Positions 1 to 8,722 of a stretch of DNA of 64,000 bases are shown here, in pieces (within the stretch, counting starts at the first letter, position 1; each line of letters starts with the position of its first letter). Location of the stretch: the NCBI RefSeq assembly GCF_012999535.1, contig NZ_JABBWV010000002.1:124001-188000 (forward strand). Direction: 5' to 3'. Below the pieces are notes generated by a model. The model did no database searches and was not told the DNA's origin. It worked only from the letters and a program-made list of their open reading frames with translations. A program made the position numbers and the translations under genes. The DNA comes from Microbispora sp. H11081. Its GTDB lineage: Bacteria; Actinomycetota; Actinomycetes; Streptosporangiales; Streptosporangiaceae.

Positions 1-65
1 CCGTCGGCCGACTCGACCTCGACCCGCGCGCCGTCAAGCGCCTCGGCGTAGAGGGGGCCGATCAC
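1..65 (-). CDS. Partial CDS, probable methyltransferase-operon member (5' end only)
   Basis: Only the first 21 codons are inside the window. The reading frame starts with GTG that overlaps the TGA of the preceding gene (GTGA overlap), the same coupling seen between the two genes upstream, so it is most likely the third gene of a translationally coupled operon. The visible peptide begins MIGPLYAEALDGARVEVE. In other actinomycetes the glycosyltransferase/DUF2064 pair is often followed by a class I SAM-dependent methyltransferase; that is an inference from context, not from any motif visible here. Confidence 0.5.
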   Translation of the reverse strand, partial: MIGPLYAEALDGARVEVESAD

Positions 66-724
66 GCCGGGACGTCCGCGCCGAGGGCCGCCAGCGTCGC
101 CGCGAACCGCGAGGACGGGATCCGCGCGGCGACCGCGCGCGCGTCCGCGACGGTGTCCACGTCGGTCAGTTCGGGCAGCAGGGCGGTCCGTACGCGGGCG
201 GCGCGGATCCGCTCCATCAGCAGCGCTCCCGTGTCGGGCCGCGACATCGGCAGCCCGGCCAGCAGGGCGGGGTCGGGCGTGCGCTGCCCGAGCAGCCAGA
301 ACCCGCCGTCGGCGGCCGGGCCGACCACGACCTCGTGCCCGTCAAGCAGCCGCCCCGCCTCGGCCAGCAGAGCGGGGGTGACCTGAGGGGTGTCCATGCC
401 GATCAGCACGACAGGGACGGGCAGGGCCGTCCACGCGTCGGCGAAGGCGGCGGCCAGCCGTGCGGCAAGGTCGTCCCCCCGCTGGGCGACCACGTCGAAC
501 CCCTCGGGCAGCCAGGGCCCCGGCTCGCCGTGCAGGGCCAGCACCCGGCGCGCGGCGGGGGTGGCGGCGACGGCCGACAGCGTGTCGCGCAGCGCGGCCT
601 CCGCGAGCGCGGCGGCCTCCCTCGCGGTGCAGGGCGGCGTGAGCCGGGTCTTCACGGTCCCCGGCACGGGCGCCTTGGCGATGACGACGAGTTGCGCCGT
701 GGTGCCGCTCGCGGCCGGCGTCAC
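62..724 (-). CDS. DUF2064 / TIGR04282-type glycosyltransferase-like protein
   Basis: A 220-residue protein of the DUF2064 family, a small nucleotidyltransferase/glycosyltransferase-A fold group related to CofC and MobA-like enzymes. The N-terminal motif VIAKAPVPGTVKTRL (about residues 12-26) resembles a nucleotide-binding loop, and GMDTPQVT around residue 100 gives the acidic metal-binding site. The start is taken as the GTG overlapping the stop of the upstream glycosyltransferase by four bases, although the frame is open further upstream. Substrate is unknown; association with a family 2 glycosyltransferase suggests a role in making a glycolipid or small glycosylated product. Confidence 0.8.
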   Translation of the reverse strand: MTPAASGTTAQLVVIAKAPVPGTVKTRLTPPCTAREAAALAEAALRDTLSAVAATPAARRVLALHGEPGPWLPEGFDVVAQRGDDLAARLAAAFADAWTALPVPVVLIGMDTPQVTPALLAEAGRLLDGHEVVVGPAADGGFWLLGQRTPDPALLAGLPMSRPDTGALLMERIRAARVRTALLPELTDVDTVADARAVAARIPSSRFAATLAALGADVPA

Positions 725-1365
725 GCCGCCCGCCACATGTCGCGCACCGTCCGCACGGTGCCGCGGACGGTCCCCGTCACCTTCGAGCGGCCCACCCGCG
801 GCAGGTAGTCGACCTCCACCTCGCCGATGCGCCAGCCCGCCTCGCTCGCCCGCAGCACCATCTCCAGGGGGTAGCCGAACCGCCGGTCCCGCAGGCCCAG
901 GGCGAGCAGCGCCGTACGGCGGGCGGCGCGCATCGGGCCGAGGTCGTGCAGCGGCGCGCCGGTGCGGCGGCGCAGCCGCCAGGCGAGCACCCGGTTGCCC
1001 AGCCGGGCGTGCGCGGGCCACGCCGACGCGGTGACGGGCCTGCGGCGGCCCAGCACCAGGTCGGCGGCGCCGCTCACCACCCCCTCCGCGACGTACGGGA
1101 TCTGCCGCGGGTCGAGGGAGGCGTCGGCGTCCATGAAGCACACGACAGGGGCGGTCGCGGCCTCCAGGCCCGCGTGGCAGGCGGCGCCGAAGCCCGGCCT
1201 CGGCTCGCTCACCACGAGCGCGCCGTGCCGGGCGGCGACCTCGGCCGACCCGTCGGTGGATCCGTTGTCCACCACGATGGCGCGGCAGCCGTCCGGCATG
1301 CGGCCGAGCACCCACGGCAGAGCCGCCGCCTCGTCGAGGCAGGGAAGCACCACATCGATCTGCAT
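721..1365 (-). CDS. Family 2 glycosyltransferase
   Basis: A 214-residue cytoplasmic GT-A enzyme. The N-terminus has VVLPCLDEAAALPWVL followed by VVDNGSTDGSAE, typical of GT2 nucleotide-sugar binding, and FMDADAS near residue 90 supplies the DxD metal site. There are no C-terminal membrane helices, unlike the longer dolichol-phosphate mannose synthase type. It is first in the operon with DUF2064 (4-bp overlap). A -10-like TAGCTT on the minus strand lies 7 nt before the ATG, so the mRNA is probably leaderless. Acceptor and donor cannot be read from sequence. Confidence 0.85.
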   Translation of the reverse strand: MQIDVVLPCLDEAAALPWVLGRMPDGCRAIVVDNGSTDGSAEVAARHGALVVSEPRPGFGAACHAGLEAATAPVVCFMDADASLDPRQIPYVAEGVVSGAADLVLGRRRPVTASAWPAHARLGNRVLAWRLRRRTGAPLHDLGPMRAARRTALLALGLRDRRFGYPLEMVLRASEAGWRIGEVEVDYLPRVGRSKVTGTVRGTVRTVRDMWRAA

Positions 1366-1372
1366 GCCGCAG

Positions 1373-1378
1373 AAGCTA
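1373..1378 (-). promoter_or_regulatory. -10 element for leaderless GT2 transcript
   Basis: TAGCTT on the minus strand, 7 nt upstream of the GT2 ATG; too close for a ribosome binding site and matching the spacing of other leaderless starts in this window. Confidence 0.5.
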
Positions 1379-1456
1379 GGGCCGCAGGGGCCGCCCAGTT
1401 CTTACGAAGTGACTACGGGGCCGTCCGCGGGGCGGGGATCGGCGGCGCGGCGGGCC

Positions 1457-1462
1457 TAGCGT
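1457..1462 (+). promoter_or_regulatory. -10 element for leaderless membrane-protein gene
   Basis: TAGCGT placed 7 nt before the GTG at 1470; decides the start codon choice for that gene. Confidence 0.45.
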
Positions 1463-1469
1463 GTGGCCC

Positions 1470-2735
1470 GTGACGAGACGACGGGCGGCACTGGCCGGCT
1501 GGGCCGCCCTGGTGGCGGGCGCGTTCGCGGTGGGCGGCCTGCTGCACGCCCGCGGGGTGCTGCGCATCGACCACCTCCCGCCGCTGCAGGCCCTGGCGCG
1601 CCTGCCCACGCCCGCGCTGCTTCCGGCCGTGGCCTTCGCGGCGGTCGCGGTCCCCGTGCTGCCCCGGCTGACCGCGCACCTGCCGATGCGCGTGGCGCTG
1701 GCGGCGGCCTTCGCCGCGTCGCTCGCCTGGACGGTCCTGCTGGCGGTGTCGGGGGAGGGGCTGGCGTGGCCGTTCACCCACCCGCAGGAATACCTGGCCG
1801 GGCTCGGGGCCGTGGGCGGCGACCCTCTCGGCTGGCTCGCCGGGTTCACCCGGGACCTGCCTGCCTATCCCACGCACGTGCGCGGTCATCCGCCGCTGCC
1901 GGTGCTGGTGCTGTGGGCGCTGGCGGCCGCCGGGCTGCCCGGACCGTTCTGGGCGGCCGTCCTCGTGGTCGCCACGGGGTGCTCGGCCACGGTCGCGATC
2001 GGCCTGACCGTGTGGCGCGTCGCGGGGGAGGAGGCGGCCCGGCGCGCGCTGCCCTACCTCGCCCTGTGCCCGGCGGCGGTGTGGATCGCGACGACCATGG
2101 ACGCGTTCTTCGCGGGCGTGGGGGCGTGGGGCACGGCGCTGCTGGTGCTCGGCGCGGGGAGCCGGGCGGGCCGGGTGACGCTCGGCCTCGGCGCCGGACT
2201 GGCCCTGGGCGCGCTGCCCTACCTCAGCTACGGCCTGGTGCCCTACCTGCTCGTCCCCCTCGTCGCGGCGGTCGCCGTGGGAGTGGCGCGGGCGACCGTG
2301 GCCGCCTGCCTGGCCGGGATGGCCGCGGTGAGCGCACTGTTCGCCGCCGGGGGGTTCTGGTGGCCGGCCGGTGTGCTCGCCACCCACGCCGAGTGGGCGG
2401 CCGACCCCGGCGCGGCCCGGCCGTACCTGTACTTCCTGGTCGCCAACCTGGCCGTGCTCGCCCTGGTCACCGGCCCGGCCACCGCCGCCGGGCTCGTGGC
2501 GCCGGGAGAGGCCCGCGACCGGATCCTGCCGCTGGCGGCCCTGGCCGCGGTGCTCGCCCTCGACGTCAGCGGCGTCACCAGGGGCGAGGTGGAGCGGATC
2601 TGGCTGCCGTACGCCCTGTGGGTCGCCGCGGCGGCCGGGCGTACGGGAACCGGGCGTGAGGGAGACCGCCGGCTTCTCGCCGCGCAGGCGGTGGTCGGCC
2701 TGCTGCTGCAGGGGTTCGTGAGGTCTCCCTGGTGA
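1470..2735 (+). CDS. Polytopic membrane protein, GT-C-like, unknown function
   Basis: About 421 residues and almost entirely hydrophobic, with roughly ten predicted membrane helices separated by short loops such as THPQEYL and YPTHVRGHPP. The size and loop pattern resemble GT-C type integral membrane glycosyltransferases, but no diagnostic motif is certain. GTG at 1470 is chosen over GTG at 1461 because a TAGCGT -10 element ends 7 nt before it, giving a leaderless mRNA. It is divergent from the glycosyltransferase operon and convergent with the epimerase, whose stop is adjacent. A partner role with the GT2 gene is possible but unproven. Confidence 0.7.
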   Translation: MTRRRAALAGWAALVAGAFAVGGLLHARGVLRIDHLPPLQALARLPTPALLPAVAFAAVAVPVLPRLTAHLPMRVALAAAFAASLAWTVLLAVSGEGLAWPFTHPQEYLAGLGAVGGDPLGWLAGFTRDLPAYPTHVRGHPPLPVLVLWALAAAGLPGPFWAAVLVVATGCSATVAIGLTVWRVAGEEAARRALPYLALCPAAVWIATTMDAFFAGVGAWGTALLVLGAGSRAGRVTLGLGAGLALGALPYLSYGLVPYLLVPLVAAVAVGVARATVAACLAGMAAVSALFAAGGFWWPAGVLATHAEWAADPGAARPYLYFLVANLAVLALVTGPATAAGLVAPGEARDRILPLAALAAVLALDVSGVTRGEVERIWLPYALWVAAAAGRTGTGREGDRRLLAAQAVVGLLLQGFVRSPW

Positions 2736-2736
2736 T

Positions 2737-3756
2737 TCAGCCGGCCGTCGCCAGCGGGGCGTGGGCGAACTCGCGCATGCCGTCGGCGAACCGGACCCGA
2801 GCCCGGAACCCGAGGTCGGCGGCGGCGCGGTCTGGGGAGGCGACGATGTGCCGGACGTCGCCCAGCCGGTAGCGGCCGGTGACCTCGGGGGCGGGCCCGC
2901 CGCGCGCCGCGCTGAGCGCGTCCGCCAGGTCGCCGATCGTGTGGGGCTCGCCGCTGGCCACGTTGTAGGCGCGGAGCCGGCCGGGCCGGGCGGACTCCAG
3001 CGCGTCCAGCGCGGCGAGGTTGGCCGCCGCGACGTCGCCGACGTGGATGAAGTCCCTGCGCTGGCCGCCGTCCTCGAACACCAGCGGCGCCCGCCCCGCC
3101 TCCAGCGCGGACCGGAAGATCGCGGCCACCCCGGAGTAGGGGGTGTCGCGCGGCATCCCCGGCCCGTACACGTTGTGGTACCGCAGGGCGACCGCCACGC
3201 CGCCGGTCTCTCGGGCCCAGCCGGCCGCCAGGTGCTCCTGGGCGAGCTTGCTCGTGGCGTACGCGTTGCGTGGGTCGGCCGGGACGTCCTCGTCCACGGT
3301 CCCAGGCGCCAGCGGGCGCCCGCAGAGCGGGCACACCGGCTCGAACCGCCCGGCGGCGAGGTCCTCCTCGGCCCTGGGGCCGGGGCGCAGGCGGCCGTGC
3401 TCCGCGCAGTCGTAGACGCCCTCGCCGTAGATCACCATCGACGACGCCAGCACCAGCCGGGCGACCCCGTGCCGCGCCATCGCGGCGAGCAGCACCGCGG
3501 TCCCGAGCGCGTTGACCGACACGTACGCCGGCAGGTCGGATACGTCGACGCCGAGGCCGACCTTGGCCGCCTGGTGCACCACGGCGTCGGCGCCCGCGAG
3601 CGCTCGGCCGACGGCGTCCTCGTCCCGCACGTCACCCGCCGTGACGTCGTCGCCGCCGCGCAGGTCGAAGCCCCGCACCTCGTGCCCCGCGTCGCGCAGC
3701 AGGCGGGCGACGCCGCTCCCGATGAAACCGGCCGCGCCGGTCACCACGATCTTCAT
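2737..3756 (-). CDS. NAD-dependent epimerase/dehydratase (extended SDR)
   Basis: A 339-residue extended short-chain dehydrogenase/reductase acting on a nucleotide sugar. The N-terminal MKIVVTGAAGFIGSG is the NAD-binding GxxGxxG, and the YATSKLAQE motif near residue 155 is the catalytic YxxxK. A CPLCGRPL segment around residues 125-132 is an insertion with a CxxC pair that could bind metal. The start is the ATG beginning the Rossmann motif; TACCGT on the minus strand lies 6 nt upstream, indicating a leaderless mRNA, so the longer open frame is rejected. Likely a UDP-glucose 4-epimerase or dTDP-glucose dehydratase relative; exact sugar unknown. Confidence 0.85.
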   Translation of the reverse strand: MKIVVTGAAGFIGSGVARLLRDAGHEVRGFDLRGGDDVTAGDVRDEDAVGRALAGADAVVHQAAKVGLGVDVSDLPAYVSVNALGTAVLLAAMARHGVARLVLASSMVIYGEGVYDCAEHGRLRPGPRAEEDLAAGRFEPVCPLCGRPLAPGTVDEDVPADPRNAYATSKLAQEHLAAGWARETGGVAVALRYHNVYGPGMPRDTPYSGVAAIFRSALEAGRAPLVFEDGGQRRDFIHVGDVAAANLAALDALESARPGRLRAYNVASGEPHTIGDLADALSAARGGPAPEVTGRYRLGDVRHIVASPDRAAADLGFRARVRFADGMREFAHAPLATAG

Positions 3757-3762
3757 CCGGCG

Positions 3763-3768
3763 ACGGTA
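3763..3768 (-). promoter_or_regulatory. -10 element for leaderless epimerase transcript
   Basis: TACCGT on the minus strand, 6 nt before the ATG at 3756. Confidence 0.45.
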
Positions 3769-3957
3769 GCAACGGCCCACGCCGCTGAACGTTTCATATT
3801 CCTTACGGAACGACCGGCGCGGACACGAGGTCATGCCTGGCGGACGCCGCCCGCCGCGCGGCGTCCGCCGGGCACTCCCTGGCACGGTTGACGGGCACTT
3901 CCCGGCGATCGACGATCCGGGCGATACGTCGGCGGATCATCCCGGAGAGGTGAGATC

Positions 3958-5103
3958 GTGTCCAAAGTGTCATGGCCGGTCGCGTGGGCCGCGGCGGGCG
4001 CCGTCGCCGCCGCGCTTCTGGGGGCCAACCTCGTCGCGCCGCCCGTGCTGGCGGGCAGCGCGCCCGAACTGCGCGCCGCCCGCGCGATGACGACGGTGTC
4101 GCCGACGCCTTCGCCCTCGCCCGGGGCGGACCTGACGCCGCCGACGGCCCCGGAGGACCTGCGGGCGTGCCCGCCGCCCCCGCCTCCGAGCGGGAGCTTC
4201 CAGGGTGTGGTCGGCCTGTGCTGGACGGCGTCCTCCGACGACACGGCGGTCACCGAGTACAAGGTGATCATGCTCAAGGGCGACAACTTCTTCGAGGTGG
4301 CCTCCACCTCCCGTACGACGGCCGTCGTCCCCGGGCTGGTCGACGGCCGGACCTACACGTTCTACGTCGTCGCCAAGGACGCCGCCGGGAACACCAGCCG
4401 GCCCTCCGCGCTGCTCAGCACCCCGGCGATCTCCGGCGCGAACGTGACGCCGACTCCTCCCACGGGCGACACGACTCCGCCGTCCAGGCCGGCCGGGCTG
4501 CAGCCCAACTGCCTGCCCGACTTCAAGGGCACGTCGCTCTGCTGGACGGCGTCCACCGATGACGTCGGGGTCACGGGCTACAACGTGTTCCGGCGCACCG
4601 GCACCGGCTGGATGCGGGTGGGCATGCCCATCGGCACGCACTTCACCGAGGGCCCCCTCGTCACCGGCCAGTCGTACGTCTACTTCATCGTCGCCAAGGA
4701 CGCCGCGGGCAACCTCAGCCTGCCGTCCGACCTGGTGACGGCCACGGCGTCGGGCGGCTACCCCTCCTACTCGCCGCCTCCGGTCACCTGCGAGATCGAG
4801 TACACCGCGTGGTCGTGGACCGGCGGCTTCTCCGCCTCCGTGAAGATCACCAACGTGGGCCAGGCGCCGATCAACGACTGGACGCTGCGCTTCGTGCTCC
4901 CGGACGCGGGACAGCAGGTCGGCACCGGCTGGTCGGCCGCCTGGTCGCAGTCCGGCAAGGACGTCACCGCCGCGGCCATGCCGTGGAACTCGGTGATCCA
5001 AGGCGGCGGGTCGGTGCAGATCGGCTTCAACGGCACGCTCACGGGCGCCAACCCCGATCCCACGGGCTTCAGGCTGAACGGCGGTTCCTGCGTCCGCCGG
5101 TGA
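3958..5103 (+). CDS. Secreted FN3-FN3-CBM2 carbohydrate-binding protein
   Basis: A 381-residue exported protein. It starts at GTG preceded by GGAGAGG, with a signal peptide over residues 1-35 and a predicted cleavage after the VLAGS region. Two fibronectin type III domains follow (about 60-150 and 165-265), each ending in VAKDAAGN and each with an extra cysteine pair. Residues 275-381 form a family 2 carbohydrate-binding module with conserved tryptophans (WSWTGGF, WTLRF, MPWN) and a terminal cysteine, which normally binds cellulose or chitin. No catalytic domain is present, so it is a binding or scaffold protein rather than a cellulase. A proline-rich linker precedes each FN3. Confidence 0.9.
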   Translation: MSKVSWPVAWAAAGAVAAALLGANLVAPPVLAGSAPELRAARAMTTVSPTPSPSPGADLTPPTAPEDLRACPPPPPPSGSFQGVVGLCWTASSDDTAVTEYKVIMLKGDNFFEVASTSRTTAVVPGLVDGRTYTFYVVAKDAAGNTSRPSALLSTPAISGANVTPTPPTGDTTPPSRPAGLQPNCLPDFKGTSLCWTASTDDVGVTGYNVFRRTGTGWMRVGMPIGTHFTEGPLVTGQSYVYFIVAKDAAGNLSLPSDLVTATASGGYPSYSPPPVTCEIEYTAWSWTGGFSASVKITNVGQAPINDWTLRFVLPDAGQQVGTGWSAAWSQSGKDVTAAAMPWNSVIQGGGSVQIGFNGTLTGANPDPTGFRLNGGSCVRR

Positions 5104-5158
5104 CCCGCGTACCCGATCGGCCCGTTAGCCGGGGACGAATCGGGGCAGGCACGACGGT

Positions 5159-6442
5159 ATGCCGCTGCTCGACACCACTCCGCTCCTGCTGCTCGAGGGC
5201 TACGCCTGGCTGCCGGCCCGCTGGCGGGAGACCCAGGGGGAGATGGTCCACACCCGGCTGATGGGCCGGCGTGCCGTCGTGCTGCGGGGGCCGGACGCGG
5301 CGCGTTTCTTCTACGACGACGACCACGTCCAGCGGGCTCCCGCGCTGCCCGAGCCGATCAAGAGCACGCTGTTCGGCCACGGCGCCGTGCACACGCTGGA
5401 CCAGGCCGCGCACCGGGCGCGCAAGGGCATGTTCATGTCGCTCATGACACCGGCGAGCGTCTCGGCCCTGGTGGACGACACCACCGAGGCATGGGACGCC
5501 GCGGTGGCGACGTGGCGGGAGCGGGGGCAGGTCGTGCTCTTCGACGAGGCCGCCCGCGTCATCACCCGCGGAGCGTGCCGGTGGGCGGGCATCCCGCTCA
5601 CCGAGGAGGAGACCGGGCCCCTCGCCGCCGACCTCGTGGCACTGGTCGACGGCTTCGGGTCGCCCGGCCCGCGTCACTGGCGGGCCCGCGCCGCGCGCCG
5701 GCGCCGCGAGGCGTGGCTGGCCGGGCTGGTCGAGGACGTGCGGCGCGGGGCCCTGCGGGCGCGGGACTCCTCGCCGCTCGCCGTCGCCGCCCGCCACAGG
5801 GAGCCCGACGGGGAGCCGCTCGCGCCCCGGATCGCGGCGGTCGAACTGCTCAACCTGGTGCGTCCCACCGTGGCGGTGAGCTGGTACCTCATGTTCGCCG
5901 CGCACGCGCTGCACCGCTGGCCGGTCAACCGCGTCCGTCTCACCGAGGACGCCGACGGCGGCTACGCCGAGGCGTTCGCCCACGAGGTGCGGCGTTTCTA
6001 CCCGTTCGCGCCGTTCGTCGCGGGTGTGGCCGTCAAGGACCTGACCTGGAAGGGCGAGCGGATCCTGGCCGACTGGCTCGTGCTGCTCGACATCTGGGGC
6101 CAGAACCACGACCCGGCGCTCTGGCCGAACCCGTGCGCGTTCGACCCGCGCCGCTTCGCCGGGCGCGAGATCGGCCCGTACGACCTGATCCCGCAGGGCG
6201 GGGGCCACCCGGCGACCGGACACCGGTGCCCGGGCGAGCCGGTGACGGTGGGCCTGCTCAAGGCGCTCGCGCCGCGGCTCGCCCGGCTGGATTACACGCT
6301 GCCCGAGCAGGACCTCACCATCGCGCCGCACCGGATCCCCGCCCGGGTGGCGAGCGGCTTCGTGCTGCGTCCGGCCGGCGCCGCCGCCCCCCGCGAGACC
6401 GTGGAAGCGGGACGGCGGCGCCCGTCGGCTCACCCCTTGTAG
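5159..6442 (+). CDS. Cytochrome P450, CYP152-type fatty acid peroxygenase
   Basis: A 427-residue heme protein. The heme-ligand loop is GGGHPATGHRCPGE around residues 345-358. The I helix reads ELLNLVRPTVAVSWYL; the Arg-Pro pair replaces the usual acid-alcohol pair and is the hallmark of CYP152 enzymes, which use hydrogen peroxide and let the fatty-acid carboxylate do acid-base catalysis. The reaction would therefore be alpha/beta-hydroxylation or decarboxylation of fatty acids with no redox partner, and no ferredoxin gene is near. It overlaps the convergent rtcB gene by 13 bp. Start is the ATG at 5159; a weak purine-rich stretch lies upstream. Confidence 0.88.
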   Translation: MPLLDTTPLLLLEGYAWLPARWRETQGEMVHTRLMGRRAVVLRGPDAARFFYDDDHVQRAPALPEPIKSTLFGHGAVHTLDQAAHRARKGMFMSLMTPASVSALVDDTTEAWDAAVATWRERGQVVLFDEAARVITRGACRWAGIPLTEEETGPLAADLVALVDGFGSPGPRHWRARAARRRREAWLAGLVEDVRRGALRARDSSPLAVAARHREPDGEPLAPRIAAVELLNLVRPTVAVSWYLMFAAHALHRWPVNRVRLTEDADGGYAEAFAHEVRRFYPFAPFVAGVAVKDLTWKGERILADWLVLLDIWGQNHDPALWPNPCAFDPRRFAGREIGPYDLIPQGGGHPATGHRCPGEPVTVGLLKALAPRLARLDYTLPEQDLTIAPHRIPARVASGFVLRPAGAAAPRETVEAGRRRPSAHPL

Positions 6443-7581
6443 TTGAACACCTGGCGCAGCGTGTGCCGCACCTCCACGAGGTCCTTCTGGTCCGCCATCA
6501 CCTGGTCGATCGGCTTGTACGCCTCGGGATGCTCGTCGACCAGCGCGGCGGCCCGGTCGGAGTTCCAGGTCCGGCCGCGCATCGCCTCCGTCAGCGACGC
6601 CGCCGACAGTTCGCGCTTGGCCCGGCTCCTGGACATCCTGCGGCCCGCCCCGTGCGAGCAGGACTTGTACGACAACGGGTTGCCCCGGCCGCGCACGATG
6701 TAGGACCGGGTGCCCATCGAGCCGGGGATGACGCCCTCGTCACCGGTGTCCGCCTTGATCGCGCCCTTGCGGGTGATCCACAGCTCCTTGCCCTCATGGG
6801 TCTCCATCTGGGTGAAGTTGTGATGGCAGTTGATCGTCCTGACCCGGGCGCCGCCGCCCACGACGCGGAACAGCGCCCGGCTCAGCACCTCGTCCATCCG
6901 CGCCCGCGACGCCATCGCGTACCGCTGCGCCCACAGCATGTCCTCGACGTATGCCCGGAACTCCGGGGTGCCCTGGGTGAAGTAGGCGAGATCGTAGTCC
7001 TCCAGCCCGATCGCCAGGCGGCGCATGTGCCGCTTCGCGCCGTCGATGTGCGCGGTGGCGAGCTGGTTGCCGATCCCGCGCGAGCCCGAGTGCAGCACGG
7101 TCCAGACCCGGTCGCGCTCGTCCAGGCAGACCTCCACGAAGTGGTTGCCCGAGCCGAGGGTGCCGAACTGGCACGCCACCGTCTTCTCCTGCTTCGGGGT
7201 GAGCGAGGTGTGCGGCCGGCCCAGCTCGCCGAGCGAACGGTCCGCCGCGCGGTCGTGCCCCTTGCCCACGCCCGCCGGGATGCCCCGCTCCACCAGCCGC
7301 ATCAGCGGGGCGAGCGAGTCGGGCAGGTCGGCGGCGGTGAGCGTGGTCTCGGTCGCGACCATGCCGCAGCCGATGTCCACGCCGACGGCGGACGGGATGA
7401 TCGCGCCCTCCGTGGGGATCACGGAGCCGACCGTCGCCCCGATGCCCACGTGCGCGTCGGGCATGAGCGCGACGTGACCGGGCACGAACGGCAGGCGCGC
7501 CGCCCGGGCGGCCTGGTCGATCGTCCCCTGGTCGATCTCGCTCGCCCAGGACAGCACCTTCGGGGCGATGTGCTTCGGCAT
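6430..7581 (-). CDS. rtcB: RNA-splicing ligase RtcB
   Basis: A 383-residue GTP- and Mn-dependent ligase that joins 2',3'-cyclic phosphate or 3'-phosphate RNA ends to 5'-OH ends in tRNA or mRNA repair. Visible motifs are GVDIGCGM (metal-binding Cys), LGSGNHFVE, HSGSRGIGNQ, the HHNF metal-binding histidines, and SHGAGR, whose histidine is the guanylylated residue. ATG at 7581 is preceded by a GAGGGGGAAACC ribosome site; 19 further upstream codons are not needed. No rtcA or rtcR homolog is adjacent, as is usual in actinomycetes. Function is well supported; the physiological RNA substrate is unknown. Confidence 0.95.
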   Translation of the reverse strand: MPKHIAPKVLSWASEIDQGTIDQAARAARLPFVPGHVALMPDAHVGIGATVGSVIPTEGAIIPSAVGVDIGCGMVATETTLTAADLPDSLAPLMRLVERGIPAGVGKGHDRAADRSLGELGRPHTSLTPKQEKTVACQFGTLGSGNHFVEVCLDERDRVWTVLHSGSRGIGNQLATAHIDGAKRHMRRLAIGLEDYDLAYFTQGTPEFRAYVEDMLWAQRYAMASRARMDEVLSRALFRVVGGGARVRTINCHHNFTQMETHEGKELWITRKGAIKADTGDEGVIPGSMGTRSYIVRGRGNPLSYKSCSHGAGRRMSRSRAKRELSAASLTEAMRGRTWNSDRAAALVDEHPEAYKPIDQVMADQKDLVEVRHTLRQVFNYKG

Positions 7582-7696
7582 GGTGGTTTCCCCCTCTCGA
7601 TCGAGATCCACTGTGCAGGGGAGCGGGCGGAATCCCAACCGAATATCGACGCAAAGTCGTTTGCGGCCCTACCCGCCCGCCGCGCATCATGCCGGA

Positions 7697-8722
7697 ATGC
7701 GCGACGATTCCCGGGAGCCGGGTGGTCAGGGCGAGGAGCGGCGTCGCCGCTCCGGTGACGACGGCGCGCCTCCGCCCGCCGCGGGCGTACGACTGCCGTG
7801 GGACGCGGTGCCCGCGCACCTGCGGCTGGCCGTGGAGACGCGTCTGGGCGACCGCGTGATCGAGGCCCGCACCCAGACGGCCGGTTTCTCCCCGGGTGTG
7901 GCAGCCCGCCTACGGCTCGCGGGTGGCGGCAGGGCCTTCGTCAAGGCCGTCGGGCCCGAGCCGAACCCGCTCAGTCCCGGCATCCACCGGGCGGAGGCCC
8001 GGGTGGCCGCCGCGCTGCCCGTGACCGCGCCCGCGCCCCGGCTGCTCGCGTCCTTCGACGAGGACGGCTGGGTGGTCCTGCTGTTGGAGGACGTCGAGGG
8101 GCGGCAGCCGGCCCAGCCCTGGGTCCGGGCGGAGCTCGACCTCGTGCTCGGGGCGATCACCGGGCTGGCCGAGTCGCTCACCCCCGCGCCGGTGGCCGTC
8201 CCGGCGGCCGCGGAGCGGTTCGCGGAGGAGTACCGGGGATGGCGGCGCCTTGCGTCCGGGCCGGACGGGCCCGGCCTGGACGGGCCCGATGCCGCGTGGG
8301 CCGGGCGGCACGCCGACCGGCTGGCGGAGCTGGAGGAGGCGTGGGGCCCGGCCGCGGAGGGCGACACGCTGGCCCACGCCGACCTCAGGGCCGACAACCT
8401 GCTGCTCACCGGAGACGGGCGCGTTCACGTGGTGGACTGGCCCTGGGCGTGCCTGGCCGTACCGTGGTTCGACCTGCTCGGGATGCTCCCGAGCGTGGCC
8501 ATGCAGGGCGGTCCACCGCCGGCCGAGATCTTCGACGGCCACCCGGTCGCGGCGAAGGCGGACGGTGACGCGGTCACCGCGGTCCTGGCCGCCGTGACCG
8601 GCTACTTCCTGCAGCGGGGGAGCCTTCCCCCGCCGCCCGGCCTGCCCACGCTCCGCGCGTTCCAGCTCGCGCAGGGCCGGGTGGCGCTCGCCTGGCTGCG
8701 GCAGCGGACCGGCTGGAGATGA
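7697..8722 (+). CDS. Aminoglycoside phosphotransferase-fold (APH) kinase
   Basis: A 341-residue protein of the APH/choline-kinase fold. The catalytic loop HADLRADNLLL and the VVDWPWA metal-binding segment (about residues 228-252) are intact. The N-terminal 35 residues are charged and glycine-rich. Many actinomycete proteins of this group phosphorylate small metabolites rather than antibiotics, so the substrate is open. Start is the ATG at 7697 because the frame upstream runs into the divergent rtcB promoter region. Its stop overlaps the next gene's ATG (ATGA), indicating translational coupling. Confidence 0.82.
   Translation: MRDDSREPGGQGEERRRRSGDDGAPPPAAGVRLPWDAVPAHLRLAVETRLGDRVIEARTQTAGFSPGVAARLRLAGGGRAFVKAVGPEPNPLSPGIHRAEARVAAALPVTAPAPRLLASFDEDGWVVLLLEDVEGRQPAQPWVRAELDLVLGAITGLAESLTPAPVAVPAAAERFAEEYRGWRRLASGPDGPGLDGPDAAWAGRHADRLAELEEAWGPAAEGDTLAHADLRADNLLLTGDGRVHVVDWPWACLAVPWFDLLGMLPSVAMQGGPPPAEIFDGHPVAAKADGDAVTAVLAAVTGYFLQRGSLPPPPGLPTLRAFQLAQGRVALAWLRQRTGWR

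Noticed and set aside
5491-7758. A 755-codon plus-strand frame over the P450 3' half and rtcB
   Set aside because: Low-complexity Arg/Gly/Pro product in the wrong frame. RtcB on the minus strand and the P450 account for the DNA.
7697-8722. Aminoglycoside resistance gene
   Set aside because: Only the general APH fold is visible; there is no resistance context or close resemblance to known resistance enzymes.
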